In this document: positions 1 to 8,167 of the stretch, one piece after another | Layout of the letters: each line of letters begins with the position of its first letter | Position numbering within the stretch: position 1 is the first letter of the stretch | Assembly: GCF_004791165.1 (NCBI RefSeq) | Contig: NZ_SRUZ01000002.1 | Coordinates: forward strand, 186,001 to 250,000 | Length of the DNA: 64,000 bases | Direction: 5' to 3' | DNA from: Mesorhizobium sp. M8A.F.Ca.ET.218.01.1.1 | GTDB lineage: Bacteria > Pseudomonadota > Alphaproteobacteria > Rhizobiales > Rhizobiaceae | Notes under the pieces: generated by a model | The model's database searches: none | Seen by the model: the letters and a program-made list of their open reading frames with translations, nothing else | Told to the model about the DNA's origin: nothing | Made by a program: the position numbers and the translations under genes

Positions 1-961
1 CCGCCGAATTGTCGATGATGAAACCGTCCGGCACCGTGAACGACACGCCGAGGCCCGGATGCAGGAAGGTCTCGCCGCGCACATAGCCTTCTTCCGGCGT
101 GTCGCCGTAAAGCAGGCCGTCTATGCCGGCGAGGAAGGAATCGCGGTCGCGCGTGCCGAAGCCGGGCGCACCGAACTGGCGGGCGTGGCGCTGTGCCAGA
201 TCGATGCGCTGTGGCGTGTTGGGATGGGTGGCAAGGAAGTCGAGGCTGGCGTCGGTGGCGCCGCTGATCGAGCGGAAATCGGTGTAGGCCGACATCGACT
301 GCAGGAACCGGCCGGCGGCATAGGGATCGTAGCCGGCTTCGCCGATCGACTTGATGCCGATGGCGTCCGCCTCCAGTTCCTGGTTGCGCGAGAACTGCGC
401 CAACCTGAGCTTGCCGCGGATCAGTGCTGCCTTGGCGGTCGGGCTGTCGCCGAGCACATCCGAGACGACCTTGGTCGCAAGGCCTTCCTCGGCCTCCAAC
501 TGCTGGCGCTGCAGGCCATGATTGGCGGTGACGTGTCCCATTTCATGCGCGATGACAGCGGCGAGCTCGGACGAATCATTGGCCAGCGCCAAGAGGCCGC
601 GCGTTATGTAGAGATAGCCGCCCGGCAGCGCGAAGGCGTTGACGTTGGGCGAATTGAGGATGGTGATGCGATAGGTCTGGGTCGGGTTGGCCGACACCAC
701 GGTCAAATTGCCGACCACCTTGGCGACCATGCGCTCGAGCTTGGGATCGGAATATTCGCCACCATAGGTCGCCAGGATGCGCGGATGCTGCGCCTTGGCG
801 AGTTCGGCTAGCTTGTTGTTGGCGGCGACATTGTCCACCGTGATCGGCTTGTCGGACGGCTGGAAGCCGGATTCCTGGACCTCCGGAGGCGTGAACATCT
901 GGCAGCTCGCCAGCGCCACGGCAAAGCCAGCCAGCGCCAGGAAGCGCGCCAGCGGGTTCAT
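1..961 (-). CDS. M48 family metalloprotease lipoprotein, C-terminal part outside the window
   Basis: Read by hand on the minus strand from an ATG at 961; the frame stays open to the window edge, so the C-terminus is missing. The N-terminus is a lipoprotein signal peptide with a lipobox ending LASC near residue 20. The zinc-binding motif HEMGH lies near residues 140-144, preceded by AVIA, as in M48 peptidases (BepA/Loi family). These act in the periplasm on misfolded outer-membrane proteins. A second conserved block with NQELEADAIG carries the third zinc ligand (ExxxD). No strong ribosome binding site is visible. The family is secure; the substrate is inferred only. Confidence 0.85.
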   Translation of the reverse strand, partial: MNPLARFLALAGFAVALASCQMFTPPEVQESGFQPSDKPITVDNVAANNKLAELAKAQHPRILATYGGEYSDPKLERMVAKVVGNLTVVSANPTQTYRITILNSPNVNAFALPGGYLYITRGLLALANDSSELAAVIAHEMGHVTANHGLQRQQLEAEEGLATKVVSDVLGDSPTAKAALIRGKLRLAQFSRNQELEADAIGIKSIGEAGYDPYAAGRFLQSMSAYTDFRSISGATDASLDFLATHPNTPQRIDLAQRHARQFGAPGFGTRDRDSFLAGIDGLLYGDTPEEGYVRGETFLHPGLGVSFTVPDGFIIDNSA

Positions 962-1012
962 TCGTAGCCTGTCAACGCCGATCGCCAGAATGGCTTCCTT
1001 TCAGGTCCTTGC

Positions 1013-1024
1013 GCATGATCATGC
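1013..1024. repeat. 12-bp perfect palindrome GCATGATCATGC
   Basis: Perfect palindrome in the 232-bp gap between the M48 protease start and the thiQ end, flanked by GC and a second ATGCGC. It could be an operator for the protease promoter or part of a degenerate repeat; nothing else recognisable lies in this gap. Confidence 0.3.
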
Positions 1025-1193
1025 CATGCGCAAAACAAACTGCTACAGCGTCCGTCACGCGCCCCTCGGGGCGGGCAGCAGATGCTGTAGGCAAATCACG
1101 GCCAGTGCCGGACCGGTATCGAGCGGACCTAGCCACACTACTCCAGTCATGGCAAGCAAGCGCCACATCGCCTCGGGCCGGTTTGAGCGTAAA

Positions 1194-1970
1194 TTATGTC
1201 CGCTTCCGGGCAATATCTCGTGATAACGCATCCCCGGCACCCGCACCGATATAGCGCCGGAACGCCTCCGGACCAGCCCCGGCAAAGAAATCGTCCGCCG
1301 TGCCTGTGGCGGCGACGGCGCCATTGTCCAGAAACACCACCTTCTGGCCGATGCGGCGGGCATCCTGCGGCTGGTGCGTGACGAACAGTACCGTCATGCC
1401 ACGCTCGGCATGAAGGCCGGCAACCAGGTCGAGCATGTCGTCGCGCAAGGCAGGCCCAAGCGAGGCGAAGGGTTCGTCGAGCAGCAGCACCGGGCGGTCA
1501 CGCACCAGCACACGAGCCAGGGCGACGCGCTGGCGCTCACCGCCCGAAAGTTCGCGCGGCAGCCGCTTCTCCTTGCCGGCAAGACCGGTGCGCGCAAGGG
1601 CGCCCGCGATATCGGCGTGGTCGGTATCGGTCAGCCGCAACGATGGCGAACGGCCGAGCCCGACATTCTGCTCGACGGAAAGATGCGCGAAAAGATTGTT
1701 CTCCTGAAACACCATCGACACCGGACGCACGGCCGGCGGCTCACCACTGACATCGCCCCCGCCGATCAGCACGCGGCCGGATCTCGGCATCTCGAATCCG
1801 GCCACCAGATTGAGCAGCGTCGACTTTCCCGAACCGCTTGGCCCCATGATGGCAGTGATTTGCGTCGCGGTGAACTCGACATCGAAAGCGAACAATGCCT
1901 CGCCATAACTGAACGAGACCTTGTCCAGCCGCACCGGAACCCCTTTGCCGTCAGCCGCACCGTCAGACAT
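1194..1970 (-). CDS. thiQ: thiamine ABC transporter ATP-binding protein
   Basis: 258-residue ABC ATPase that energises thiamine/TPP import with ThiB and ThiP. Walker [10 protein letters not shown] is at 43-51, the Q-loop FQE at 88-90, the signature LSGGE at 141-145 and Walker B VLLLDEP at 161-167. The start at 1970 overlaps the last 8 bases of thiP, the normal arrangement for translational coupling. A longer frame runs upstream into thiP but adds non-homologous residues, so it was not used. It is the last gene of the thiBPQ operon, controlled by the TPP riboswitch upstream of thiB. Confidence 0.93.
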   Translation of the reverse strand: MSDGAADGKGVPVRLDKVSFSYGEALFAFDVEFTATQITAIMGPSGSGKSTLLNLVAGFEMPRSGRVLIGGGDVSGEPPAVRPVSMVFQENNLFAHLSVEQNVGLGRSPSLRLTDTDHADIAGALARTGLAGKEKRLPRELSGGERQRVALARVLVRDRPVLLLDEPFASLGPALRDDMLDLVAGLHAERGMTVLFVTHQPQDARRIGQKVVFLDNGAVAATGTADDFFAGAGPEAFRRYIGAGAGDALSRDIARKRT

Positions 1971-3582
1971 CGCGGGCCATCCCCTTTCCCAGCCGGTCCG
2001 CTGCCAGCACCAGTACCAGGCAGACAAGGCCCAGCAACAACGCCAGGCCGGCGGCGTCCTGGGTGCGGTAGCTGCCCATGCGCGCCAGGAGAAGGTAGGG
2101 CAAGGTCTGTACGGAATCACTGCCGAACAGGGCGATGACGCCGAGATCGCCAAGCGACAGCGCCATGGCGAACGCGAAGGCGGTGGCGAGCGGCCGCCGC
2201 AGCGACGGCCAGTCGACCAGCTTCAGCCTTGCCCAGCCGGAAATGCCGAGCTGTGCGCAGAGCCGTTCGTGGCGCTCGCTTGCCGCATCATAGGCGGGGC
2301 GGATGGCGCGCAGCGCGAAAGGCATCGCCATGACAGCGTTGACGGTGACGACCATGAGCGGGGCGATGGCAAAGACGTCGCCGACGTGGCGCAACAGAAG
2401 GAACCAACCGGCGCCGACGACGATCGGCGGCACGACCAGCACAAAGCCGGCGCCGGTATCGGTGGCGTGTTCGAGCAGTGTCATTGGGCCGGAGCGGCGG
2501 TTCGATGCCAGCGCCCGCCGCGCCATTGTCAATGCCAACGAGAGCATCACCGAAAGCAGCGCCGAAAGGAAGCCGAGCACGGCGCTGGTGAGTGTCGCCT
2601 GCCGGACAGCGGTCTCGCCGGCCAGCCGGTCGAGATCGGCGCTCAATCCGGCGATCACGGTCGCCGCCATCGGTCCCGCGACGACCAGCAGCGCCAATCC
2701 GATGAGCAAGGCATTCAGTGTGGCTTCGGTGCCGTTGACGGAGAGATAGCGGCGCGGCGCGACCGGCAGGTTGGTGTCGCCGACGACATTGGCGCCGAGC
2801 CGCGTCAGCGCCAGCACCACGATGAAGGTCAAGGCGATCTGCAGCAATGTCAGCGCGACAGCCCTCGCGGGATCGAAATCGAAGCGCAAGGCCTGATAGA
2901 TGCCGACTTCGAGCGTCGTCGCGGCCGGCCCGCCGCCAAGCGTCAGCACGATGGTGAAGGATGTGATGCAGAGCATGAAGACGAGCCCGGCGACGCCGGG
3001 CATGGCGGCGCGCAGTGTTGGCCATTCGATCAACCGGAACGCCGGCCGCGCCGCCATGCCGAGCTGGCTCGCCAGCCGCCACTGGTCGGAGGGGATGGTC
3101 TGCAGCGCCTCGAGGAACAGGCGGGTGGCCAGCGGCAGGTTGAAGAAGACATGGGCGACGAGAATGCCGGAGAGGCCGTAGATGCCCGGCCAGCCCTGGC
3201 CGCCAACCCAGTTGAACAGGCCGGCGAAATAGCCGGCACGGCCATAAAGCGCCAGAATGCCGAGCGCCGCGACGATCGCCGGCAGCGCCAACGGCACGGC
3301 GAAGAGCTGCAGAATGAAGGCGCGGCCGAAGAACCGTGGATGCCGCGACAGCGCCCGCGCCACGAACAGGGCCGGCCCGACGGAGAGCAGCGTTGACAGG
3401 GCCGCCTGCCAGAGTGTGAAGCGCACGACGCGCAACAGATAAGGGTCGAAGGCCACCCAGGCGCCGGAGAGATCGTGTGCGCCTTCGACAAGCAGCCCGG
3501 CAAACGCGCCGCCGATCAAGAGCGCGATCGCCGCCAGCGCTACGCTGCCGGCGGTAATGCGGGGATCAGACGCGGGTTGCAC
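1963..3582 (-). CDS. thiP: thiamine ABC transporter permease
   Basis: 539-residue inner-membrane permease with two fused six-helix halves, as expected for ThiP. Each half carries an EAA-type cytoplasmic loop with a conserved glycine (around [17 protein letters not shown] and [17 protein letters not shown]) that docks onto the ThiQ ATPase. The gene lies between thiB and thiQ on the same strand; its 3' end overlaps the thiQ start. Unusually, about 220 bp containing a long inverted repeat separates it from thiB, so thiPQ expression may be lower than thiB expression. Confidence 0.92.
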   Translation of the reverse strand: MQPASDPRITAGSVALAAIALLIGGAFAGLLVEGAHDLSGAWVAFDPYLLRVVRFTLWQAALSTLLSVGPALFVARALSRHPRFFGRAFILQLFAVPLALPAIVAALGILALYGRAGYFAGLFNWVGGQGWPGIYGLSGILVAHVFFNLPLATRLFLEALQTIPSDQWRLASQLGMAARPAFRLIEWPTLRAAMPGVAGLVFMLCITSFTIVLTLGGGPAATTLEVGIYQALRFDFDPARAVALTLLQIALTFIVVLALTRLGANVVGDTNLPVAPRRYLSVNGTEATLNALLIGLALLVVAGPMAATVIAGLSADLDRLAGETAVRQATLTSAVLGFLSALLSVMLSLALTMARRALASNRRSGPMTLLEHATDTGAGFVLVVPPIVVGAGWFLLLRHVGDVFAIAPLMVVTVNAVMAMPFALRAIRPAYDAASERHERLCAQLGISGWARLKLVDWPSLRRPLATAFAFAMALSLGDLGVIALFGSDSVQTLPYLLLARMGSYRTQDAAGLALLLGLVCLVLVLAADRLGKGMARDV

Positions 3583-3613
3583 GAAAGGCCTTTAACGTGC
3601 GTCGCGTTCCTTC

Positions 3614-3773
3614 GCGCCCCCCTCTGTCCTGCCGGACATCTCCCCCACGAGGGGGGAGATTAGCAGCTCCGGCGCCCAGCTCATTCCTGCAATGTTGGCG
3701 ATTGGCGAAATCGCCGATGACAGCCAATCTCCCCCCAAGCGGGGGAGATGTCCGGCAGGACAGAGGGGGGCGC
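3614..3773. repeat. long inverted repeat between thiB and thiP
   Basis: Two near-identical arms of about 50 bp (3614-3664 and 3723-3773) face each other. Both contain CTGTCCTGCCGGACATCTCC on one strand, and they differ at only a few positions. The 58-bp centre holds a smaller hairpin, GGCGA-AA-TCGCC. It fills the thiB-thiP gap. It looks like a dispersed rhizobial palindromic unit; within the operon transcript it would fold into a very stable hairpin. Confidence 0.8.
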
Positions 3774-3806
3774 CGTAAAGCATTCATCTTCGGATCATAC
3801 AGCCAA

Positions 3807-4805
3807 CTACTTGCTCATCACCGCCAGCCATTCATCCACCCAGGTCTTGCGGTTGGCCGCGACCTCCTCCGGACTGAACAGCAGGGTCTTGGTCGGCTTG
3901 ACCAGTTTGTCGAAGGCCGGGTTGAGCGGCTTGTCGGTCTTGCCGGCCGGGAACATCCAGTTGGTCTCGGGGATGGCGTCCTGGAATTTCGGTCCGGTCA
4001 TGAAGGCCATGAATTTTTCCGCCAGCGGGTTCTTGGCTCCGGTCGTGGTGATGCCGGCGACCTCGATCTGCAGATACTCGCCCTCTTCGAAAGACGCCGC
4101 CTGGTAACGCTCGGTGTTCTCGGCGACCATGTGGTAGGCCGGGGAGGTGGTGTAGGAAAGCACCATCGGCGCCTCGCCCTTGGTGAACAGGCCATAGGCC
4201 TCGCTCCAGCCCGGCGTCACGGTCAGCACCTTGGTCTTGAGCTTGGCCCAGGCCTCCGGCGCCTTATCGCCATAGACCGACTTCACCCAGAGCAGCAGGC
4301 CGAGACCGGGCGTCGAGGTGCGCGGGTCCTGGATGACGATCTTGTCGTCGGCGCTGCCCTCGACCAGCTCCTTCAAGCTTTTCGGCGGCGACTTCAGCTT
4401 TTGCGTATCGTAGACGACGGCGAAATAGCCGTAGTCGAAGGGAACAAAAGTATCGTCGCTCCAGCCGCCCGGCACGTTGACATCGCTCACCGCGCCATGC
4501 GGCGCGAACAGGCCGGAGGCCTTGGCATCGGCGGTGAGATTGGTGTCGAGGCCGAGCACGATGTCGGCCTTGGTCGAAGCGCCTTCCAGCTTGACGCGGT
4601 TGAGCAGCGCCACGCCGTCGGCGACCGAGACGAACTCGACATCGCAGCCGCATTCGGCCTCGAATTCCTTCTTCACCACGGGGCCTGGACCCCAGTCGGC
4701 GGTGAAGCTCTCATAGGTGTAGACCGTGAGCTTGTCCTTGGCCAAGGCCGGCCCGGACAGCGTCACCGCCGTGGCTGCGATGAGAGAATATAAAAACGTG
4801 CGCAT
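3807..4805 (-). CDS. thiB: thiamine-binding periplasmic protein
   Basis: 332-residue solute-binding protein of the thiamine ABC importer. Residues 1-22 form a Sec signal peptide ending ALA. The mature chain starts [12 protein letters not shown], typical of ThiB-type periplasmic binding proteins. The start at 4805 was chosen because AAGGAGG lies 5 bases upstream; the longer frame would read through the riboswitch. It is the first gene of the operon and directly follows the TPP riboswitch, so it should be repressed when TPP is abundant. Confidence 0.93.
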   Translation of the reverse strand: MRTFLYSLIAATAVTLSGPALAKDKLTVYTYESFTADWGPGPVVKKEFEAECGCDVEFVSVADGVALLNRVKLEGASTKADIVLGLDTNLTADAKASGLFAPHGAVSDVNVPGGWSDDTFVPFDYGYFAVVYDTQKLKSPPKSLKELVEGSADDKIVIQDPRTSTPGLGLLLWVKSVYGDKAPEAWAKLKTKVLTVTPGWSEAYGLFTKGEAPMVLSYTTSPAYHMVAENTERYQAASFEEGEYLQIEVAGITTTGAKNPLAEKFMAFMTGPKFQDAIPETNWMFPAGKTDKPLNPAFDKLVKPTKTLLFSPEEVAANRKTWVDEWLAVMSK

Positions 4806-4860
4806 CGGCGCCTCCTTCGTTTGCGTTGAAAGGAATTGAGGCGTCGGACTGTCCGAAACG

Positions 4861-4960
4861 TCTAATCCCTCCGCCGGTACAAACCGGATCAGGTTCAGCG
4901 GGTTGGCGAGACTGCCTCTCAGCCGGCCCGCGAAATTCGCGTCCGGCACCCCGTTAGAGC
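4861..4960 (-). ncRNA. TPP riboswitch (THI element)
   Basis: Read on the minus strand, the segment contains the conserved THI-box pieces in order: ACGGGGTGCC, GGCTGAGA, ACCCGCTGAACCTGATC and a closing CGGCGGAGGGA. These are the hallmark of the TPP aptamer. It ends about 55 bases upstream of the thiB start, so TPP binding probably controls translation or early termination of thiBPQ. Confidence 0.95.
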
Positions 4961-5049
4961 GTTTCGACACATAGGCCCGGCGGGTGGGACACGCAAGTGG
5001 GAGTTTGCCGCCTTCCGTTTCCCGTGCCGGGCTGGTAAGGCGACGGGAT

Positions 5050-5694
5050 ATGAGCACATTCACCATCCTGCTTGGCGGCGATCTCCTCCGCACGCCCCGG
5101 CTCGACCGCCAGGTCGAAGGCTCGCGCGTGATCGCCGCCGACGCCGGCATCGGTCATGCGCGGATGCTGGGCCTCGTGCCGGAATTGTGGGTCGGTGATT
5201 TCGATTCGGTTCCGGCCGATCTGCCCGCCCATCTCGCCGCCGTGCCCCAGCAAACCTTCCCGACGGAAAAGGACAAGACCGACGGCGAACTGGCAATCGC
5301 GGCCGCACTGGAGCGTGGAGCGACCCGCCTTGTGCTGGCGGGCGCCTTCGGCGGCAAGCGCGCCGATCACGCCTTTCTGCATCTGGCGCTTGGCCTGCGG
5401 CTGGCCGAGGCCGGAACGGATGTGCTTTTGACCAGCGGCGCCCAGGAGGGTGTCCCCTTGCTCAACGGCAGGGCCAGCTTCGATTATGCCGACGGCACGC
5501 TATTTTCTATTCTCGGCTTTTCCGAACTCTCCGGCCTGACCGTCACCGGCGCCAAATGGCCGCTCGACAAGGTCGAGGTGGCTTTCGGATCGTCGCTGAC
5601 CATTTCCAACGAGGTGAAGGGCCGCCTCGACATCGCGCTCGGCCACGGCCGCGCGCTGCTGCTTGCCCATCCCTATCCATTGCCCGAAAGCTGA
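5050..5694 (+). CDS. thiN: thiamine diphosphokinase
   Basis: 214-residue enzyme that converts thiamine to TPP using ATP, the step that follows uptake by ThiBPQ. The motif GDFDSV (49-54) and the block DKTDGE (75-80) match the catalytic residues of the thiamin pyrophosphokinase family. It is divergent from thiB and lies 90 bp beyond the riboswitch, so import and activation are paired. The shorter start at 5050 was chosen because the upstream extension is basic and not family-like. The gene is followed without a gap by an ABC-F ATPase. Confidence 0.9.
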   Translation: MSTFTILLGGDLLRTPRLDRQVEGSRVIAADAGIGHARMLGLVPELWVGDFDSVPADLPAHLAAVPQQTFPTEKDKTDGELAIAAALERGATRLVLAGAFGGKRADHAFLHLALGLRLAEAGTDVLLTSGAQEGVPLLNGRASFDYADGTLFSILGFSELSGLTVTGAKWPLDKVEVAFGSSLTISNEVKGRLDIALGHGRALLLAHPYPLPES

Positions 5695-5695
5695 C

Positions 5696-7513
5696 ATGGC
5701 CCCGCCCCTTCTCAATCTCGACGGGATAAGACTGACTTTTGGCGGCACGCCGCTGCTCGATGGCGCCGCCCTGACCGCGTCGGCCGGCGACAAGATCGCG
5801 CTGGTCGGCCGCAACGGGTCCGGCAAGTCGACGCTGCTCAAGATCGCCGCCGGCCTGATCGAACCGCAGGACGGCGAGGTGTTCCGCCAGCCTTCGGCAA
5901 CGGTGCGTTACCTGCCCCAGATGCCCGACATGGACGGCTTTGCCAATGTGCGGGCCTATGTCGAGGCCGGACTCGGCCCGGCCGACGATCCCTACCGCGC
6001 CAGCTATCTGATGGAGCATCTCGGCCTGTCAGGCGAGGAGCGGCCGGCAGACCTGTCCGGCGGCGAGGCCAGGCGCGCCGCCCTTGCCCGCGTCATGGCG
6101 CCGGAGCCCGACATCCTGCTTCTTGATGAGCCGACTAACCATCTTGATCTGTCGGTGATCGAATGGCTGGAAGAGGAACTCGTCCGGACTTCCTCGGCGC
6201 TCATCGTGATCTCGCACGACCGCCGCTTCCTCGAGCGTGTGTCGCGTGCCACCGTCTGGCTCGACCGTGGCCAGACCCGCCGGTTGGACAAGGGCTTTGG
6301 CCATTTCGAGGAATGGCGCGACCTCGTGCTGGAGGAGGAAGAGCGCGAGCAGCACAAGCTCGGCCGCCAGATCGTGCGCGAGGAGCACTGGCTGCGCTAC
6401 GGCGTGACGGCACGGCGCAAGCGCAACATGCGACGTCTCGGCGAACTGCAGACCATGCGCCAGCGCTTTCGCGGCCATCGCGGCGCCGAGGGCACCGCGA
6501 CAATGGTGGCCAGCGACGCGGCCGAATCCGGCAAGCTGGTGATCGAGGCGAAAAACATAGAGAAGAGCTTTGGCGACCTCACCGTCGTCAAGGGGTTCTC
6601 GACCCGCATCCAGCGCGGTGACCGCGTCGGCCTCGTCGGACCGAACGGCGCCGGCAAGACGACGCTTCTGAAGATGCTGACCGGCGAATTGGCGCCGGAC
6701 GCTGGTTCGATACGGCTCGGCACGAATCTGGAGATCGCCACGCTCGACCAGAAGCGCGAGGCGGTCGACCCGCAGGAGACGCTGGCGCAATATCTCACCG
6801 ACGGGCGCGGCGAGAACCTGGTCATCAATGGCGAGCAGCGCCATGTCGTCTCCTACATGAAGGATTTTCTGTTCAAGCCGGAGCAGGCGCGCACGCCGGT
6901 GCGCGAGCTGTCCGGCGGCGAGCGGGCGCGGCTGATCCTGGCGCGCGTGCTGGCGCGCCCGGCGAACCTGCTGGTACTTGATGAGCCGACCAACGATCTC
7001 GACATGGAGACGCTGGAACTGCTGCAGGAACTGGTCGCCGGGTTCGCCGGCACCGTCATCCTGGTCAGCCACGATCGCGATTTCCTCGACCGCACCGTCA
7101 CCAGCGTCATCGCGCCGGACGGTGGTGGCCGCTGGATTGAATATGCCGGCGGCTATTCCGACATGCTGGCGCAGCGCGGCGGCACCCGGCTCGACGACCG
7201 CAAGGCGCGCGCCAAGGCCGACGCCGGCGACGCGCCGACCACCAAGGCAGAACCTGCCGTAGCAAAAGGGCCGGCCAAAAAACTGTCGTTCAAGCAGAAG
7301 TTCGCGCTGGACTCCTTGCCCAAGAAGATCGAGGCCGTGACAGCGTCGATCTCGCGGCTGGAAAACAACATCTCCGACCCGGCCTATTACGAGCGCGACC
7401 CGGCCTCGTTCCAGAAGACCATCGCCGCCCTCGACAAGGAGCGCGCCACCTTGGCCGCATTGGAAGAGGAATGGCTGGAACTGGAGATGCTGCGGGAAGA
7501 GATGGAAGGGTAG
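5696..7513 (+). CDS. ABC-F family ATPase (Uup-like)
   Basis: 605-residue soluble protein with two ABC domains and no membrane segment. Walker A motifs are GRNGSGKST (38-46) and GPNGAGKTT (near 318). Signatures are LSGGE near 120 and 405, and the Walker B/D-loops read LLLDEPTNHLD and LVLDEPTNDLD. The C-terminal 80 residues are charged and form a predicted coiled coil (KIEAVTASISRLENNISDP), as in Uup/EttA relatives that act on the ribosome. The ATG at 5696 abuts the thiN stop, implying co-transcription; the functional link to thiamine is not evident. Confidence 0.9.
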   Translation: MAPPLLNLDGIRLTFGGTPLLDGAALTASAGDKIALVGRNGSGKSTLLKIAAGLIEPQDGEVFRQPSATVRYLPQMPDMDGFANVRAYVEAGLGPADDPYRASYLMEHLGLSGEERPADLSGGEARRAALARVMAPEPDILLLDEPTNHLDLSVIEWLEEELVRTSSALIVISHDRRFLERVSRATVWLDRGQTRRLDKGFGHFEEWRDLVLEEEEREQHKLGRQIVREEHWLRYGVTARRKRNMRRLGELQTMRQRFRGHRGAEGTATMVASDAAESGKLVIEAKNIEKSFGDLTVVKGFSTRIQRGDRVGLVGPNGAGKTTLLKMLTGELAPDAGSIRLGTNLEIATLDQKREAVDPQETLAQYLTDGRGENLVINGEQRHVVSYMKDFLFKPEQARTPVRELSGGERARLILARVLARPANLLVLDEPTNDLDMETLELLQELVAGFAGTVILVSHDRDFLDRTVTSVIAPDGGGRWIEYAGGYSDMLAQRGGTRLDDRKARAKADAGDAPTTKAEPAVAKGPAKKLSFKQKFALDSLPKKIEAVTASISRLENNISDPAYYERDPASFQKTIAALDKERATLAALEEEWLELEMLREEMEG

Positions 7514-7545
7514 GTTCCGCCCGCGATCGGGGCAGCTTGATTTTA

Positions 7546-7583
7546 TTGCCTTCCATATCGGAATGCGCATATATTATGCGCAT
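7546..7583 (+). promoter_or_regulatory. ccdAB promoter with paired palindromic operator
   Basis: TTGCCT (7546-7551) and TATATT (7570-7575) are spaced 18 bp apart as a sigma-70-like promoter. Two copies of the self-complementary octamer ATGCGCAT (7563-7570 and 7576-7583) flank the -10 with 5 bp between them. This fits autoregulation by the CcdA-CcdB complex. The site is inferred from position and symmetry. Confidence 0.55.
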
Positions 7584-7599
7584 GTCGCGGAGGCCCACC

Positions 7600-7842
7600 A
7601 TGCGTAAGATTGCCTTGAATGCGGTCCGTCAGCCAGCAAATCTGTCGATCGACTCAAATCTCATGCGGGAAGCCAAAGGGCTTGATGTGAATGTCTCGCG
7701 CGCCGCGGAGGCCGGCATCGCGGAAGCGGTGGCGGCCGAAAAAACGCGGCTATGGAAGCTAGAGAACCGCGCCACGATGGAGTCGTGGAACGACTACATC
7801 GAGAAACATGGCGTCCCGTTGGAAGAGTACCGGCAGTTCTGA
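7600..7842 (+). CDS. ccdA: CcdA-type antitoxin
   Basis: 80-residue antitoxin. The N-terminal half resembles a ribbon-helix-helix DNA-binding domain. The C-terminal tail (WKLENRATMESWNDYIEKHG, then PLEEYRQF) matches the CcdA segment that wraps the toxin. The start at 7600 has GGAGG 7 bases upstream; an in-frame ATG at 7576 lies inside the operator and has no such site. The stop overlaps the toxin start (ATGA), so the pair is translationally coupled. Confidence 0.85.
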   Translation: MRKIALNAVRQPANLSIDSNLMREAKGLDVNVSRAAEAGIAEAVAAEKTRLWKLENRATMESWNDYIEKHGVPLEEYRQF

Positions 7843-8141
7843 TGCCCCGCTATGATGTCTTCGCCGGTCGCGTCGAAGGCAACTATTTGCTCGACGTTCA
7901 ATCCGATCTGCTCGACAATTTCAGGACGCGGGTAGTCGTCCCCCTTCTGCCGTTCGCAACGGTGCCGCCGCCGATGCGAAAGCTTCATCCGATCTTCGAC
8001 ATCAACGGCCGGAAGCTGGTTATGGCGACACACCTGATTGCTACCGTTCCGGCAAGCGAATTGGGTGAAAGTCGGCTGAACTTGACGAAACATCACGACG
8101 AGATCGTCGCCGCGCTCGACATGCTGTTCCAGGGTTTCTGA
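7842..8141 (+). CDS. ccdB: CcdB-type toxin (gyrase poison)
   Basis: 99-residue protein of the CcdB family, which traps DNA gyrase on DNA. It begins PRYDVFAG, has the central LDVQSDLLDNFRTRVVVPL block, and ends with the helix HHDEIVAALDMLFQGF. In characterised CcdB the last residues, including a penultimate Gly, contact GyrA; here the end is QGF rather than the F-plasmid WGI, so activity needs testing. Length is close to the 101-residue prototype. It is chromosomal and intact. Confidence 0.85.
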   Translation: MPRYDVFAGRVEGNYLLDVQSDLLDNFRTRVVVPLLPFATVPPPMRKLHPIFDINGRKLVMATHLIATVPASELGESRLNLTKHHDEIVAALDMLFQGF

Positions 8142-8167
8142 TCGAAGGCCGCCGTTACGCCGTCTGC

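Noticed and set aside
1921-3396. 491-residue plus-strand frame over thiP
   Set aside because: Gln/Arg/Gly-rich antisense shadow with no family motif.
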